From NCBI GenBank assembly GCA_027622355.1, contig JAQBZT010000169.1:1-6699 (forward strand): a stretch of 6,699 nt of DNA. Direction: 5' to 3'. Source of the DNA: a bacterium (GTDB taxonomy: Bacteria; UBA8248). This document shows, in pieces, positions 6,638 to 6,699 of the stretch. A program made the position numbers and the translations under genes. The notes beneath the pieces were generated by a model. It was not told the DNA's origin. It saw nothing but the letters and a program-made list of their open reading frames with translations, and did not search any database. Each line of letters opens with the position of its first letter. Within the stretch, counting starts at the first letter, position 1.

Positions 6638-6686
6638 CCCCCCCGGCCGCTCCCCCATCCCAACCTTCCCCCAAAGGGGGAAGGGG
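6638..6686. repeat. REP-like intergenic palindromic element
   Basis: A run of seven C (6638-6644) leads through GGCCGC and CCCCCATCCC into a perfect hairpin. Its arms are CCTTCCCCC (6664-6672) and GGGGGAAGG (6676-6684), with an AAA loop. CCTTCCCCC...GGGGGAAGG palindromes next to a CATCCCAA stretch are typical of dispersed intergenic elements in many bacterial genomes. No T run follows, so it is not a classical intrinsic terminator, though it could protect the 3' end of the preceding transcript. It may continue past the window edge. Confidence 0.6.
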
Positions 6687-6699
6687 CAAAGCACCTCAA

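Noticed and set aside
6476..6694. Minus-strand frame at the window end encoding a PFPLWGKVGMGE-like start
   Set aside because: This is the familiar spurious translation of the REP-like palindrome, continuing antisense to the unknown protein gene.

Overview
All genes in this window lie on the + strand. It looks like chromosomal DNA from a GC-rich, diderm (Gram-negative) bacterium. The evidence is a groESL operon preceded by a perfect CIRCE operator (so HrcA-type control), a TonB-type energy transducer (which implies an outer membrane), and gpsA for phospholipid synthesis. I cannot fix the phylum from sequence alone. The proteins would suit a deltaproteobacterium-like, Nitrospinota, Tectomicrobia or similar lineage, and no rRNA is present to decide.

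Region 1 (1-2380) is the heat-shock unit. A G-rich stretch is followed by CIRCE (122-148), a sigma70-like promoter (156-184) and a leader of about 145 nt. The leader is unusually structured: alternative hairpins, a weak terminator-like hairpin and a 14-bp tandem duplication. groES and groEL follow, closed by a strong UUCG-capped intrinsic terminator.

Region 2 (2381-5351) holds an orphan TonB-family protein with no exbB/exbD in view. After it comes a two-gene unit: a small cupin with lysine/arginine-rich tails, whose stop codon directly abuts the gpsA start codon. GC content peaks in gpsA; two sampled 60-base rows were 78-82% G+C.

Region 3 (5352-6608) is compositionally different. A PadR-type regulator (about 45-52% G+C in two sampled rows) overlaps by one base a 252-residue protein of unknown function (35-43% G+C in three sampled rows). 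A promoter and a clean inverted repeat over its -10 element precede padR and suggest autoregulation. The partner protein has a 30-residue internal repeat, a 14-residue repeat, and a C-terminal YREAWIGD-type motif. That motif resembles the short cytoplasmic prefix found on PadR-linked permeases, but no permease is attached. This module is the best candidate for something undescribed.

Region 4 (6609-6699) has a C-rich stretch and a perfect hairpin typical of dispersed REP-like intergenic elements. A loosely similar sequence in the opposite orientation lies at the start of the window.
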